From contig CALZOR010000016.1 of NCBI GenBank assembly GCA_945827785.1, positions 1 through 35,157 of the forward strand: a stretch of DNA of 35,157 bases. Direction: 5' to 3'. Made by a program: the position numbers and the translations under genes. The notes below the pieces were generated by a model. The model worked only from the letters and a program-made list of their open reading frames with translations. It did not search any database and was not told the origin of the DNA. The DNA is from an uncultured Bacteroidales bacterium (GTDB taxonomy: Bacteria > Bacteroidota > Bacteroidia > Bacteroidales > UBA932). Shown piece by piece: positions 1 to 8,339 of the stretch. How positions within the stretch are numbered: position 1 is the stretch's first letter; each line of letters opens with the position of its first letter.

Positions 1-64
1 ACGGCGACCACCGAGATCTACACAATGCATATCGTCGGCAGCTTCAGATGTTTATAATAGACAT
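1..64 (+). other. Illumina Nextera i5 adapter left on the contig end (not genomic)
   Basis: Bases 1-23 are identical to the 3' part of the Illumina P5 oligo (ending GAGATCTACAC). Bases 24-31 (aatgcata) sit where the 8-base i5 index belongs and differ by one base from ACTGCATA, an i5 index as I remember it. Bases 32-42 match TCGTCGGCAGC, and 43-64 match the 22-base transposon mosaic-end segment except for four G-to-T differences (43, 52, 58, 64). The order P5, index, Nextera read-1 primer, mosaic end is exactly the library structure. Genomic sequence therefore begins at about 65, two bases before the first gene's stop codon. Confidence 0.96.
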
Positions 65-66
65 AG

Positions 67-870
67 CTACCACTTGCCACCTCCGCCACCTCCGCCGAAG
101 CTGCCTCCGCCAAAGCCTCCGAAGCCGCCTCCTCCGAAGCTTCCGCCACTGAAACCGCCGAAGCTTCCGCCTCTTCCGCTGCCCGGGCCGAAGATGATTG
201 TGGGGCCGCTGCTTCCTCTTCCGCCGGTGCTTCCGCCGCTGTTGCCGCCTCCTTTGCTTTTGAATGCAGCGATGATCATAATTGCGATTATCAGCGCGAA
301 AAAGAGGCCGATAAACATGAAGAAAGCTTCATCATCGTCTTCCTCAGCCACTGAAATTTCTCCGCTTGCATATCTCATCAGCAGCCTGCAGGCGTCATAG
401 ATTCCTCCGTAATAGTCGTCAACCTTGAATTTCGGAATCATCGTTTCACGGACGATCCTGGTAGCGATTACATCAGGGATGGCGCCTTCAAGTCCGTAGC
501 CGACTGCAATGAATGCATCTCCAAAGGAATCCGGAGTCTTGGGCTTTACGAGCACTACGATTCCATTGTTGAAATCAGCCTTGCCGACCTTCCAGTCAAG
601 CCCGATGCGCGTAGCATATTCGCTTGAATCATAGCCTTCGAGGTCGTTTACCGTTACAACTGCTATCTGGTTGGATGTGGTGTCGCTGAAAGTCACGAGC
701 ATGTCTTCCAACTCTGCCTTCTGGGCAGGTCTGAAGAGCCCGGCAAAGTCGTTCACGAGCCTCTCCGGCACGGGCTTGGACGGGATTGCAGAAGCTGTTG
801 AACAAAACAGAACAGCCCCGATAAGTATCAGGGCTGCCCATATTGATTTCGATGAAAATTTCATTATCAT
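67..870 (-). CDS. TPM-domain (YgcG-type) membrane-anchored protein with Gly-rich tail
   Basis: This 267-aa protein has an N-terminal signal sequence (about residues 5-28), then a TPM fold beginning near VNDFAGLF. That domain is typical of envelope proteins once described as phosphatases or as photosystem repair factors. A hydrophobic transmembrane segment follows at about 184-204 (FFMFIGLFFALIIAIMIIAA). The tail is low-complexity Gly/Ser/Phe ending in GGGKW; this tail with a terminal Trp is usual for the family, so the gene is complete although it ends two bases from adapter sequence. A second in-frame ATG at 864 is an equally good start. It lies 5 bases downstream of lemA, and lemA-TPM pairs are common in bacteria. 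The cellular role is not established. Confidence 0.88.
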   Translation of the reverse strand: MIMKFSSKSIWAALILIGAVLFCSTASAIPSKPVPERLVNDFAGLFRPAQKAELEDMLVTFSDTTSNQIAVVTVNDLEGYDSSEYATRIGLDWKVGKADFNNGIVVLVKPKTPDSFGDAFIAVGYGLEGAIPDVIATRIVRETMIPKFKVDDYYGGIYDACRLLMRYASGEISVAEEDDDEAFFMFIGLFFALIIAIMIIAAFKSKGGGNSGGSTGGRGSSGPTIIFGPGSGRGGSFGGFSGGSFGGGGFGGFGGGSFGGGGGGGKW

Positions 871-875
871 CTTAT

Positions 876-1469
876 TTAGAATTCAACCTTTGGTGCTGTG
901 GCAGCTCCTTCCTGAGCCTGGAAATATCCCTTGGTCTCGAAGTTGAAGATTGAAGCGAGAATGTTGTTAGGGAATTTCCTTATCATAGTGTTATAGGCTC
1001 TTGCAGAATCGTTGAATTTCATCCTTTCAGTGGTGATTCTGTTTTCTGTGCCTTCGAGTTGTGCCTGAAGGTCGCGGAAGTTCTCGTTTGCCTTGAGGTC
1101 AGGATAATTTTCTGTAATCATGAGCAGGCGTCCGAGTGCATTTGAGAGTTCTCCCTGTGCTTTGTTGAATTTTTCAAGTGCATCCGGGCTGAGATTCTCG
1201 GGATTTACGGTAACCTGTGTTGCCTTTGACCTTGCTTCGATAACACCTTCAAGGGTTTCAGACTCATGTTTTGCATATCCTTTTACGGTTGCAACGAGGT
1301 TCGGGATGAGGTCAGCCCTTCTCTGATAGACGTTTTCAACCTGTGCCCAGGCAGCACCCACTCCTTCTTCTGCTGTCACCATTCTGTTATATGAATTCTT
1401 GCACCAGAAGAACAGTGCAAGTACTACTGCCGCAATGACAGCAAGTGTGATCATTCCATTTTTTGTCAT
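876..1469 (-). CDS. lemA: LemA family protein
   Basis: This 197-aa protein has one N-terminal transmembrane helix (about residues 7-23) followed by the long helical LemA domain. The family signature is clear: NSYNRMVTAEEGVGAAWAQV, then YQRRADLIPNLVATVKGYA and the helical ENYPDLKANENF region. Length and the N-out single-helix topology match the family. Its biochemical role is unknown; family members are small envelope proteins that often sit beside TPM proteins, as here. The 26-base gap to the upstream FISUMP gene contains no recognisable promoter, so the three minus-strand genes may share a transcript. Confidence 0.93.
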   Translation of the reverse strand: MTKNGMITLAVIAAVVLALFFWCKNSYNRMVTAEEGVGAAWAQVENVYQRRADLIPNLVATVKGYAKHESETLEGVIEARSKATQVTVNPENLSPDALEKFNKAQGELSNALGRLLMITENYPDLKANENFRDLQAQLEGTENRITTERMKFNDSARAYNTMIRKFPNNILASIFNFETKGYFQAQEGAATAPKVEF

Positions 1470-1495
1470 AATGCTTGATGTTAAGTTAAGTTATT

Positions 1496-2551
1496 TTATT
1501 TTACGCATCTTACGGATGCTCCGAAATATTTCTTGTCTGCTTTTCCGATTTTAAGCTCGGATGACTTCTGATAGAGGTATCTGTAATAGGCTTCGTCTGC
1601 CGATGCATCGTCTGCCGTCCAGAAGGTGGCATATTCATAAAGGCCTTTGAAACTTGCCTCAGGATAGAGAAGGTCCAAATGAGTGTCTGCCTCCGGTGAT
1701 GAAGCCTTTTCTCCGAGGTTGGCATATCCGACAGGAATCATAGCCAGTCTGCTCTCGTTGGTCGGGTCACCGACTTCCCTCCAGTAGGTCCACATTGTGT
1801 AGGAGTTGAATGACACGTTTGCCATCAGTTTTGCTGCAATGCCTGGAATATTTGAATGGGCCTCTGTCTGAGCATCTGCTCCAAGGGCTTTGCAGAGTTC
1901 TGTCCATTCCGCATCGGTCGGAAGCCTCCATCCAGATGGACAAGCGCTGACTGCCTGCTCGTAGCTGTAGAATTTTCCGAATACATTTTCCATCGCTCGT
2001 GCTCTGCGGAATGGTTCGCCTGCACCGGTTTCGAGATTGTGCCTCATCCATTTCAGACCGCCTATTTCATGATAATAATAATCTATGCCGTCAATGGTTT
2101 CATGCGGGTCGTTCGGAAGAATCTGCCTTCCCTTCACTGAACCTTCCAGGCCGCCTTTGACAACAGTCACATAATTGCTTCCGGAGAGTGACGAGTAGCC
2201 TGATTCAGCAAAGGCTGAGCAGTAGATGGTGTATGTCCCGAGGGAGTCCGGGAATGTATATGTAAATGAACTGTCCTGCTGGCTTCCCTGGCCTGGAGTC
2301 TTTACGGTGTCGCTTTTTTCCATGACAGGGGATACCTTCCAATAATATCCGAGGTCTCCGCCATCCGGATGTTTCGCTCCTTTGGGTGTCATCTTCAATG
2401 CAGTGCCTGGTACTACGAACTCCGGAGCAGAAAACTTGAGGCTGCCGTTCAGGGATGGAGTGACTGTCGTGTCCTCTTTCTTTTTGCATGAGGCCGCCGC
2501 TGCGACAATCAGCGCTGTAAGTGTAAATGATTTCAGTAGGTTGAATTTCAT
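1496..2551 (-). CDS. Lipoprotein with PKD-like region and FISUMP domain
   Basis: This is a 351-aa lipoprotein precursor. The signal peptide ends at a lipobox, Cys22, followed by KKKED; that charged run after the Cys resembles Bacteroidota surface-export signals, an inference. Residues about 35-130 form a beta-rich Ig/PKD-like segment. From about 150 on it matches the Fibrobacter succinogenes major paralogous (FISUMP) domain: GGLKWMRHNL, FGKFYSYEQA, ACPSGWRLPTDAEWTEL, a FWTAD motif and the closing SVRCVK. FISUMP proteins are common surface proteins of unclear ligand. The same C-terminal tail closes the protein at the right edge of the window. It is divergent from apbE, and no clear promoter was found in the 175-base gap apart from a half-matching box. 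Confidence 0.88.
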   Translation of the reverse strand: MKFNLLKSFTLTALIVAAAASCKKKEDTTVTPSLNGSLKFSAPEFVVPGTALKMTPKGAKHPDGGDLGYYWKVSPVMEKSDTVKTPGQGSQQDSSFTYTFPDSLGTYTIYCSAFAESGYSSLSGSNYVTVVKGGLEGSVKGRQILPNDPHETIDGIDYYYHEIGGLKWMRHNLETGAGEPFRRARAMENVFGKFYSYEQAVSACPSGWRLPTDAEWTELCKALGADAQTEAHSNIPGIAAKLMANVSFNSYTMWTYWREVGDPTNESRLAMIPVGYANLGEKASSPEADTHLDLLYPEASFKGLYEYATFWTADDASADEAYYRYLYQKSSELKIGKADKKYFGASVRCVK

Positions 2552-2699
2552 TTTTATGTATAACGTTTCTAATCTTATTTAAATTTTATTGAAGTCAATT
2601 TTGCAAATATGGCAATTTTCCGCAAATAAACGCCCCTTTTTAGCAAATACTTTGCCAAAATACGCCTCGACAGCGTCCATGATATCTCCTAAATTGTTT

Positions 2700-2707
2700 T
2701 ATATTTG
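2700..2707 (+). promoter_or_regulatory. Possible -7 box for apbE
   Basis: TATATTTG fits the Bacteroidota -7 consensus TAnnTTTG and lies 20 bases before the ATG at 2727. No good -33 TTTG stands at the expected distance, so support is partial. If used, it rules out the longer reading frame that starts at 2589. Confidence 0.35.
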
Positions 2708-2726
2708 TGCCGAATTATCGATTTGG

Positions 2727-3785
2727 ATGCGGATGAACAGAATAATCATATTGCTGGCAATGACAGTCATCGTTTCATGTGTGCCCCGTGAGAACTGGTG
2801 CACGATTACAGGATATGCTCAAGGCGGAACTTATGCCGTGAAGGCTGACCTTTCGCAGTCGGACATCCGCCCCCGGGAACTGAAGGACTCTGTTGAAGCA
2901 ATACTCTCGGCAATAGACAAATCCGTTTCAGGTTACAACAAGGGCTCCCTGCTGTGCCGCCTGAATGCAGGAGAGCGAATAAGGCCGGACGGCATCCTGA
3001 TGGACCTTTATCGGAAATCATATCAAATCTATTGCAGCACAGATGCTTATGTGGATGTCGCCAGTGCTCCTCTTTATGATATTTGGGGCTTTGGATTCAA
3101 AAGCGGCGAATTCCCGTCAGACGAAACTGTAGCAAAGACCATTGCCTCTTCCGGCATGGACAGGCTGGTCCCTGATATGCAGGCCGTGCTTGATTCCAAC
3201 GGCATGCTCGATGCTCATGACCTCCTTCTTCCGGGAAAGGGCAGCGCACTCCCGAAACTCAATTTCAATGCTGTTGCCCAGGGTTACAGTTCTGACCTTG
3301 TAGCTTCATTCCTGAAAAAGAAAGGAGTGCGTGACATGATGGTAGATATAGGGGAGATCTATTGCCAGGGACATAATCCACAGGGAAAAAGCTGGACCCT
3401 CGGTATAGACCGTCCCTTGGACGGGAACAATACCCCCGGGGCGGATTTGCAGGGAATATTCCACGCTCCATCAACTCCTTGTGGCATAGTGACTTCCGGC
3501 AATTATCGCAAATTCTACATCCGTGACGGCAAGAAATATGCGCACACTGTCAATCCGAAAACGGGCTATCCTGTTTCGCATCAGCTGCTCAGCGCTACTG
3601 TAGTGGCGCCGGACTCATTCACGGCTGATGCCCTCGCAACCTATTGCATGGTCATCGGCCCGGAAGCAGCCAAGGCTTTTGTCTTGTCCAGGAACGACAT
3701 AGAAGCCTGCCTTATCTTTGCAGATGGAGATTCCACCTCTTCATGGTGCTCGAAAGGTTTTGTTCTCGAAGAGCAGGTCAGATAG
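2727..3785 (+). CDS. apbE: FAD:protein FMN transferase, ApbE family lipoprotein
   Basis: This 352-aa protein is exported and lipid-anchored: a short hydrophobic signal ends at VIVSC with Cys18. The frame is open back to 2589, but starting at 2727 puts the signal peptide at the N-terminus. ApbE enzymes cleave FAD and attach FMN to Thr/Ser of exported flavoproteins such as the NqrC and RnfG subunits. Family marks are GYAQGGTYAVK near the start, NFNAVAQGYSSDLVASFL, MVDIGEIYCQG, YAHTVNPKTGYPV (the metal-binding region, usually H-x-I-D-P-x-T-G) and SFTADALATYCMVIG near the C-terminus. No flavoprotein target is encoded nearby. It converges on the comEC-like gene with a 17-base gap. Confidence 0.92.
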   Translation: MRMNRIIILLAMTVIVSCVPRENWCTITGYAQGGTYAVKADLSQSDIRPRELKDSVEAILSAIDKSVSGYNKGSLLCRLNAGERIRPDGILMDLYRKSYQIYCSTDAYVDVASAPLYDIWGFGFKSGEFPSDETVAKTIASSGMDRLVPDMQAVLDSNGMLDAHDLLLPGKGSALPKLNFNAVAQGYSSDLVASFLKKKGVRDMMVDIGEIYCQGHNPQGKSWTLGIDRPLDGNNTPGADLQGIFHAPSTPCGIVTSGNYRKFYIRDGKKYAHTVNPKTGYPVSHQLLSATVVAPDSFTADALATYCMVIGPEAAKAFVLSRNDIEACLIFADGDSTSSWCSKGFVLEEQVR

Positions 3786-3802
3786 GACCCTCGCCTTGGC
3801 CA

Positions 3803-4957
3803 TCATATCCCGCTTATGACATTGAGTATGAATGTCATGGAATCGGAAAGAAATTCCGTGATGGACAGAAATATCTGAGGGCATGAGCCGAAAACCGTGC
3901 CGCATGCCAGACAAAGCAGGGCAGCAGGGATAAGCAGGCCTGCAATCGGAGCCGCAAGAAGATTTGTCAGGAGAAAATATTGGGGAAAAGTCCCGAAGTG
4001 GAACCAGGCAAGGACTCCTGCGCTTGCCTGACAGGCTATTGAAAGCGCTGCCATACTCCATATCTTATACATGATTCCTGCACCGGACTTCTCATCCTCG
4101 GGTGATATTGTCCATATATCCCTAAGCGGAGGATAAATCCATGCGATTCCTGCCATTGCCGCATAGGAAAGCTGGAAACCGATGCTCGTGACTGCGGTAG
4201 GGAACAGTGTCAGATGCACAAGAAGTCCCGCCATAAGAATCCTGCTCAGCTTGCGCGTTCGGTGGAACATGGCCGCTGATTCTCCCAATGCAATGAAGAT
4301 AAAGGCCCTCGTGATTGAGTCCCCGGCTCCCGTGGACAGGGTATAGAAACCGCAAATCATTATGCTCAGCACGCTGCCGGCAATTCTCGAAAGACGGCTT
4401 CCTCCTGCAAGCGAGAGCAGTTTTTTCACTATCCCATATATGATTCCAAGATGCAGTCCCGAAAGTGCAAGTATGTGTGAGGCCCCGCTGCTTCGGAAAA
4501 TCTGCACCGTATCGGGGCTGAGCGAACTCCTGTTGCCGGTCAGTAGTGCCTTGACAAGTGCGTTTGTCCGGGGATTCCTGAATGCCATGGCATCTGTTGC
4601 ATCCTGCATCCTCTGACCTAATCTTCCGGCAAATGACATCAGCGAGCCTTCGCAGTCTGAAATTGAAAGCAGGTGTCCGGAAAAGCCGCATGACAGTCCG
4701 CAGAAGATTGCCGTGGCAATAATCAGAAACAAGGGATTCCGGACCCCAGTTCCCGGAATGTCTCCCGTACGGGATAAGGAAATACCGGATGAAGCAATAT
4801 GGACAAGGATGGCCAGAAATGCTGCAGCAAAGATGAAACTTGCTGATGCCAGGGCTGTTACTGCACGGGCATATATTCCTGAAAAATAGACAGCCGCGGC
4901 TGTTGCTGCGGCAAAAGGAAACGTGAACGCTGCAATGTCTCTCTCCTCAACCATCAT
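3803..4957 (-). CDS. ComEC/Rec2-related membrane protein, competence domain only
   Basis: This 384-aa polytopic protein has N-terminal hydrophobic segments, then the Competence-domain core: GNRSSLSPDTVQIFRSSGAS, HILALSGLHLGIIYGI (the family hallmark), then STGAGDSITRAFIFIALGE and FPTAVTSIGFQLSYAAMAGI, with several further helices to the end. ComEC forms the inner-membrane channel for transforming DNA. This copy is much shorter than typical ComEC (about 700-800 aa). The OB-fold segment expected between the first helices and the channel core is essentially absent, and there is no C-terminal metallo-beta-lactamase-like nuclease domain. No frameshift or remnant was seen, so it looks like a naturally short version. 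A role in DNA uptake is inferred only. Confidence 0.85.
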   Translation of the reverse strand: MMVEERDIAAFTFPFAAATAAAVYFSGIYARAVTALASASFIFAAAFLAILVHIASSGISLSRTGDIPGTGVRNPLFLIIATAIFCGLSCGFSGHLLSISDCEGSLMSFAGRLGQRMQDATDAMAFRNPRTNALVKALLTGNRSSLSPDTVQIFRSSGASHILALSGLHLGIIYGIVKKLLSLAGGSRLSRIAGSVLSIMICGFYTLSTGAGDSITRAFIFIALGESAAMFHRTRKLSRILMAGLLVHLTLFPTAVTSIGFQLSYAAMAGIAWIYPPLRDIWTISPEDEKSGAGIMYKIWSMAALSIACQASAGVLAWFHFGTFPQYFLLTNLLAAPIAGLLIPAALLCLACGTVFGSCPQIFLSITEFLSDSMTFILNVISGI

Positions 4958-4970
4958 GTTTTAGTATTTG

Positions 4971-5002
4971 TTTGCGAAAATACTATTATTTGTCTAACTT
5001 TG
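4971..5002 (+). promoter_or_regulatory. Promoter of the ackA-ptb-buk operon
   Basis: TTTG at 4971-4974, a 20-base spacer and TAACTTTG at 4995-5002 match the Bacteroidota primary sigma consensus fully. The leader to the ATG at 5082 would be about 70 bases. Confidence 0.75.
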
Positions 5003-5081
5003 CAAGGCTGTGCGTGATTTTGCTGACAGATTGAAATCAAAAACGGCATAATCGGAAATAAAAACACTTAAATATAACAAC

Positions 5082-6296
5082 ATGATAATCTTAGTATTAA
5101 ATTGCGGAAGTTCCTCCCTCAAATACCAGCTTCTGGACATGAAGGGAGATGAAGTTTATGATCTCCTTGCCAAAGGTCTTGTAGAGAGAATCGGAATGGA
5201 AGTGGGATGCCTTAAACATCAGGCTGCCGGAAAGGAAAAAATAGTTAAGGAAATGCCGATTGCTGACCATACTGTCGGAATCAAGGCTGTCCTCGAAGCA
5301 CTTACAGACAAAGAATCTGGATGCCTTTCAACTCTTGAAGACATCGAGGCTGTAGGCCATCGCGTGGTTCATGGAGGAGAAGAGTTCTTCTGCAGCCAGC
5401 TCATAGACGAGAACGTGATTGCACAGATTGAGAAATGCTCGGATATCGCACCTCTGCACAACCCTGCCAACCTCCTCGGAATCAGGGCCGTATCTGATGT
5501 TCTTCCTACAGTTCCGCAGGTGGCTGTCTTCGATACTGCATTCCATCAGAGCATGCCTGAGTATGCATATATGTATGCACTCCCTTACGAGTACTATGAC
5601 AAATACCGCATCCGCCGCTACGGTTTCCATGGCACCAGCCACAGATATGTCTCAGCGAAAGGAGCAAAATTTGCCGGACTTGACCTTGGATACTCAAAGA
5701 TTATCACCTGCCACCTCGGAAACGGCAGTTCGATTTCGGCAGTTGCTAACGGCAAGTCAATCGACACTTCAATGGGCTTCACCCCGCTTGAGGGAATCAT
5801 CATGGGAACTCGATGCGGAAACATTGACCCTGACGTAGTTACATATATTCAGGAAAAGGAAGGCCTCTCAGCGGCCGAGGTCAGCAAGGTCCTAAACAAG
5901 AAGAGCGGATTCGCTGGCCTTTCATGTGTGTCTTCAGATGCTCGTGACCTCGATGCAGCAGCCAACGCTGGTGACCACAAGGCAAAGCTCACTCTCAAGA
6001 AACTTACATACGACATCACCAAGTACATCGGAGCCTACACTGCTGCCATGAACGGTGTTGACCTTATTGTCTTCACGGGAGGCATCGGAGAGAACAACAG
6101 CCGTCTGCGCCGTCGTGTCTGCGAAAACCTCACATATCTCGGACTCAAGTTCGATTATGAGGCAAACGTCGCAACCGGCAGGGATGTGATGATTTCACTC
6201 CCTGACTCGAAAGTCAAGGTTGCAGTCATCACTACAAACGAGGAACTTGTCATCGCTCAGGATACGATGCATATAGTCCTTAACGAAGAAGAATAA
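5082..6296 (+). CDS. ackA: Acetate kinase
   Basis: This 404-aa cytoplasmic enzyme converts acetyl phosphate and ADP to acetate and ATP, the ATP-yielding step of acetate fermentation. ASKHA-fold motifs are all present: LVLNCGSSSLKYQL at the N-terminus, GHRVVHGG, VFDTAFHQSMPEYAY with the catalytic Asp, RYGFHGTSHRYVS, HLGNGSSI, GTRCGNIDPD and FTGGIGENN. Length is normal for the family. It is the first gene of an operon driven by a near-perfect promoter. Its TAA stop overlaps the next ATG in TAATG, so ptb translation is probably coupled to it. The usual partner phosphotransacetylase (pta) is not in the window; the downstream phosphate acyltransferase could supply its substrate if its specificity is broad. 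Confidence 0.97.
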   Translation: MIILVLNCGSSSLKYQLLDMKGDEVYDLLAKGLVERIGMEVGCLKHQAAGKEKIVKEMPIADHTVGIKAVLEALTDKESGCLSTLEDIEAVGHRVVHGGEEFFCSQLIDENVIAQIEKCSDIAPLHNPANLLGIRAVSDVLPTVPQVAVFDTAFHQSMPEYAYMYALPYEYYDKYRIRRYGFHGTSHRYVSAKGAKFAGLDLGYSKIITCHLGNGSSISAVANGKSIDTSMGFTPLEGIIMGTRCGNIDPDVVTYIQEKEGLSAAEVSKVLNKKSGFAGLSCVSSDARDLDAAANAGDHKAKLTLKKLTYDITKYIGAYTAAMNGVDLIVFTGGIGENNSRLRRRVCENLTYLGLKFDYEANVATGRDVMISLPDSKVKVAVITTNEELVIAQDTMHIVLNEEE

Positions 6297-7204
6297 TGTT
6301 CACTTGCTTTTCAGATATTTTTTCGTCCCTTGCATCTGAAGGGACGAAAAAACGCATGATTACAGCCTGGGGAGTTGATTCGCATACCATTGCAGCAGCC
6401 TCCCAGGCTGTTTCACTTGGAATCGTTGATGTCACATTGGTCGGAGACAGGGCATTGATTGAAAAGGTATGCGCTGAGGAAGGCATTGACATGGACAAAT
6501 TCGGGATAGTCCACATTCCGGAGGAAAACAAGGCGGTAGCCGAGGCGGTCCGGATGGTCCGTGAGGGACAGGGAGACCTTCTGATGAAGGGACTCTGCTC
6601 GACGGATAAGTTCATCAGGGCAATTCTCAACAAGGAAACCGGGCTCCTTCCTCCGAAGGGAACCCTCACCCATGTGGGCGTAATCGAGAATCCGAACTAC
6701 CACAAACTTCTTTTCCTGGGAGATATGGCTGTGATTCCGGCACCGGATTTCAAGCAGAAGCAAATCATTATGGGACACCTTGTTGCAACTGCCCATGCAG
6801 CTGGAATTGCGCTTCCTAAAGTTGCAATCATAGCTGCTTCAGAGCAGATGCTTACAAGCATGCCGGCCTGCATGGAAGCCGCCCAGCTCGCCAAGATGGT
6901 GGACAGGGGACAGATAAGAGGCTGCATAGCAGACGGACCTCTTGCTCTTGACGTCGCGATAGACCGGGAATCATGCGAAATAAAGGGCCTGTCAAGCCCG
7001 GTAGGCGGGGATGCAGACTGCCTTCTCTTTCCGAACATCGAGTCTGCAAATGTATTTTATAAGACCAACTCCAAGCTGGTCAAAGGAGTGAAACAGTCCG
7101 GCATGATGGTGGGCGCAAAGGTACCATGCGTGCTCTCCAGCCGTGCTGACAGTATAGATACCAAACTGAATTCCATTGCAATAGCTGCAATGTCCGCTAA
7201 ATAA
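6296..7204 (+). CDS. ptb: Phosphate butyryltransferase (phosphate acyltransferase)
   Basis: This 302-aa member of the phosphate acetyl/butyryltransferase family exchanges CoA for phosphate on short acyl-CoAs, giving butyryl phosphate for the kinase downstream. Visible features are the Rossmann-like opening KKRMITAWGVDSHTIAAA, VTLVGD, GDLLMKGLCSTD, GVIENPNYHKLLFLGDMAVI and the closing GAKVPCVLSSRADSIDTKLNSIA. Length matches Ptb (about 300 aa) and not the larger Pta forms. The start is fixed by the 1-base TAATG overlap with ackA. Adjacent buk strongly suggests butyrate; isobutyrate or isovalerate are possible substrates, since ptb/buk enzymes often accept branched acyl groups. Confidence 0.92.
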   Translation: MFTCFSDIFSSLASEGTKKRMITAWGVDSHTIAAASQAVSLGIVDVTLVGDRALIEKVCAEEGIDMDKFGIVHIPEENKAVAEAVRMVREGQGDLLMKGLCSTDKFIRAILNKETGLLPPKGTLTHVGVIENPNYHKLLFLGDMAVIPAPDFKQKQIIMGHLVATAHAAGIALPKVAIIAASEQMLTSMPACMEAAQLAKMVDRGQIRGCIADGPLALDVAIDRESCEIKGLSSPVGGDADCLLFPNIESANVFYKTNSKLVKGVKQSGMMVGAKVPCVLSSRADSIDTKLNSIAIAAMSAK

Positions 7205-7211
7205 ATTTATT

Positions 7212-8339
7212 ATGAAAGGCAGGATACTTGTCATCAACACCGGTTCCACATCGACAAAAATCGGTTTCTATGAAGATGGACAGAAGTCCTTCGAGCAGAA
7301 TATCACTCTGGATAAGGCTGTTCTTGCCAAATATTCATCCGTGATGGACCTCGACCTTGAATGTCGGGATGCCATCATGGAATTTTTATCTTCGAAGTCC
7401 ATATCGGTTGATTCGATAGACATAGTTATGGCGAGAGGCGGACTGATTACTCCGGTTGTTACCGGAATCTACGAAGTAAACAAGGCCATGTGCGATACCC
7501 TCCGCACGGGCCGCGACGGTGTCCATGCCTGCAATCTGAGCGCCATCATAGCCTTTGACATGGCCGAGAGCATCAATCAGAGCCGCTTGGCCAAAGGTGA
7601 CTCCAGAGTCTGCAAAGCCTATATCGCAGACCCTCCAATGGCGGATGAAATGCTCCCTGAACTGAAACTTGGAGGGCGGCCGGAGTTCCCTCGCAGAACT
7701 CTCTTCCACGCACTCAACTCAAGGGCAGTAGTGAGGCGTTATGCAGCATCCAAAGGACTGACCAACAAGGATGTAACTGTCATCGTGGCACACCTTGGAG
7801 GTGGAACGTCCGTTTCAGTTCACCGTCATGGACTTGTAATCGATACGACGGATTCTCTCGGCGGTGACGGACCGATTACTCCGGAACGGGCAGGAACAGT
7901 CCCGGCATTCCCGCTTGTTGAAATGTGCTTCAGCGGGAAATACACAAAGGAGCAGATTAAGAAAATGCTTGTGGGAGAGGGAGGTGCGATGGCATATTTC
8001 GGAACTAAGGATTTCAGGGAAATAGCCTCACGCGCTGCCGGAGGAGATTCTCAGGCTTCGCTTTTCCTGAGGGGCTACTGCGCGAGCGTTGCCAAATACA
8101 TAGGCTATTTTTCCACTGACGTATCCGGTAAGGTAGATGCAATCATTCTGACAGGCGGAATCGCCAACAATAAGGATATTACCGATGAAATTGCTTCAAG
8201 AGTCGGTTTCATTGCTCCGGTAGTCATCTATCCAGGTGAAAATGAGCTTGCTTCGCTTGCCGAGAACGGATATGGCATACTTTCAGGCGAATTCAGGGTG
8301 CGTCAGTATGATCCGGACCGCATTCTTGATGAAGATTAG
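7212..8339 (+). CDS. buk: Butyrate kinase
   Basis: This 375-aa ASKHA-fold kinase makes ATP from butyryl phosphate. The N-terminus ILVINTGSTSTKIGFYEDG is the phosphate-binding motif of butyrate kinases and differs from the acetate kinase version upstream. Other marks are ARGGLITPVVTGIYEVN, HLGGGTSVSVHRHG, the PITPERAGTVPAFPL loop, MLVGEGGAMAYFGTKD and ILTGGIANN. It starts 7 bases after ptb and shares its operon. It ends one base before the convergent serine hydrolase gene, with no terminator hairpin visible between them, so transcripts may overlap. A branched-chain fatty acid kinase role cannot be excluded. Confidence 0.93.
   Translation: MKGRILVINTGSTSTKIGFYEDGQKSFEQNITLDKAVLAKYSSVMDLDLECRDAIMEFLSSKSISVDSIDIVMARGGLITPVVTGIYEVNKAMCDTLRTGRDGVHACNLSAIIAFDMAESINQSRLAKGDSRVCKAYIADPPMADEMLPELKLGGRPEFPRRTLFHALNSRAVVRRYAASKGLTNKDVTVIVAHLGGGTSVSVHRHGLVIDTTDSLGGDGPITPERAGTVPAFPLVEMCFSGKYTKEQIKKMLVGEGGAMAYFGTKDFREIASRAAGGDSQASLFLRGYCASVAKYIGYFSTDVSGKVDAIILTGGIANNKDITDEIASRVGFIAPVVIYPGENELASLAENGYGILSGEFRVRQYDPDRILDED

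Noticed and set aside
74..400. Proline-rich plus-strand open frame of 108 aa
   Set aside because: It is the antisense image of the Gly-rich tail of the TPM protein; Pro codons mirror Gly codons there.
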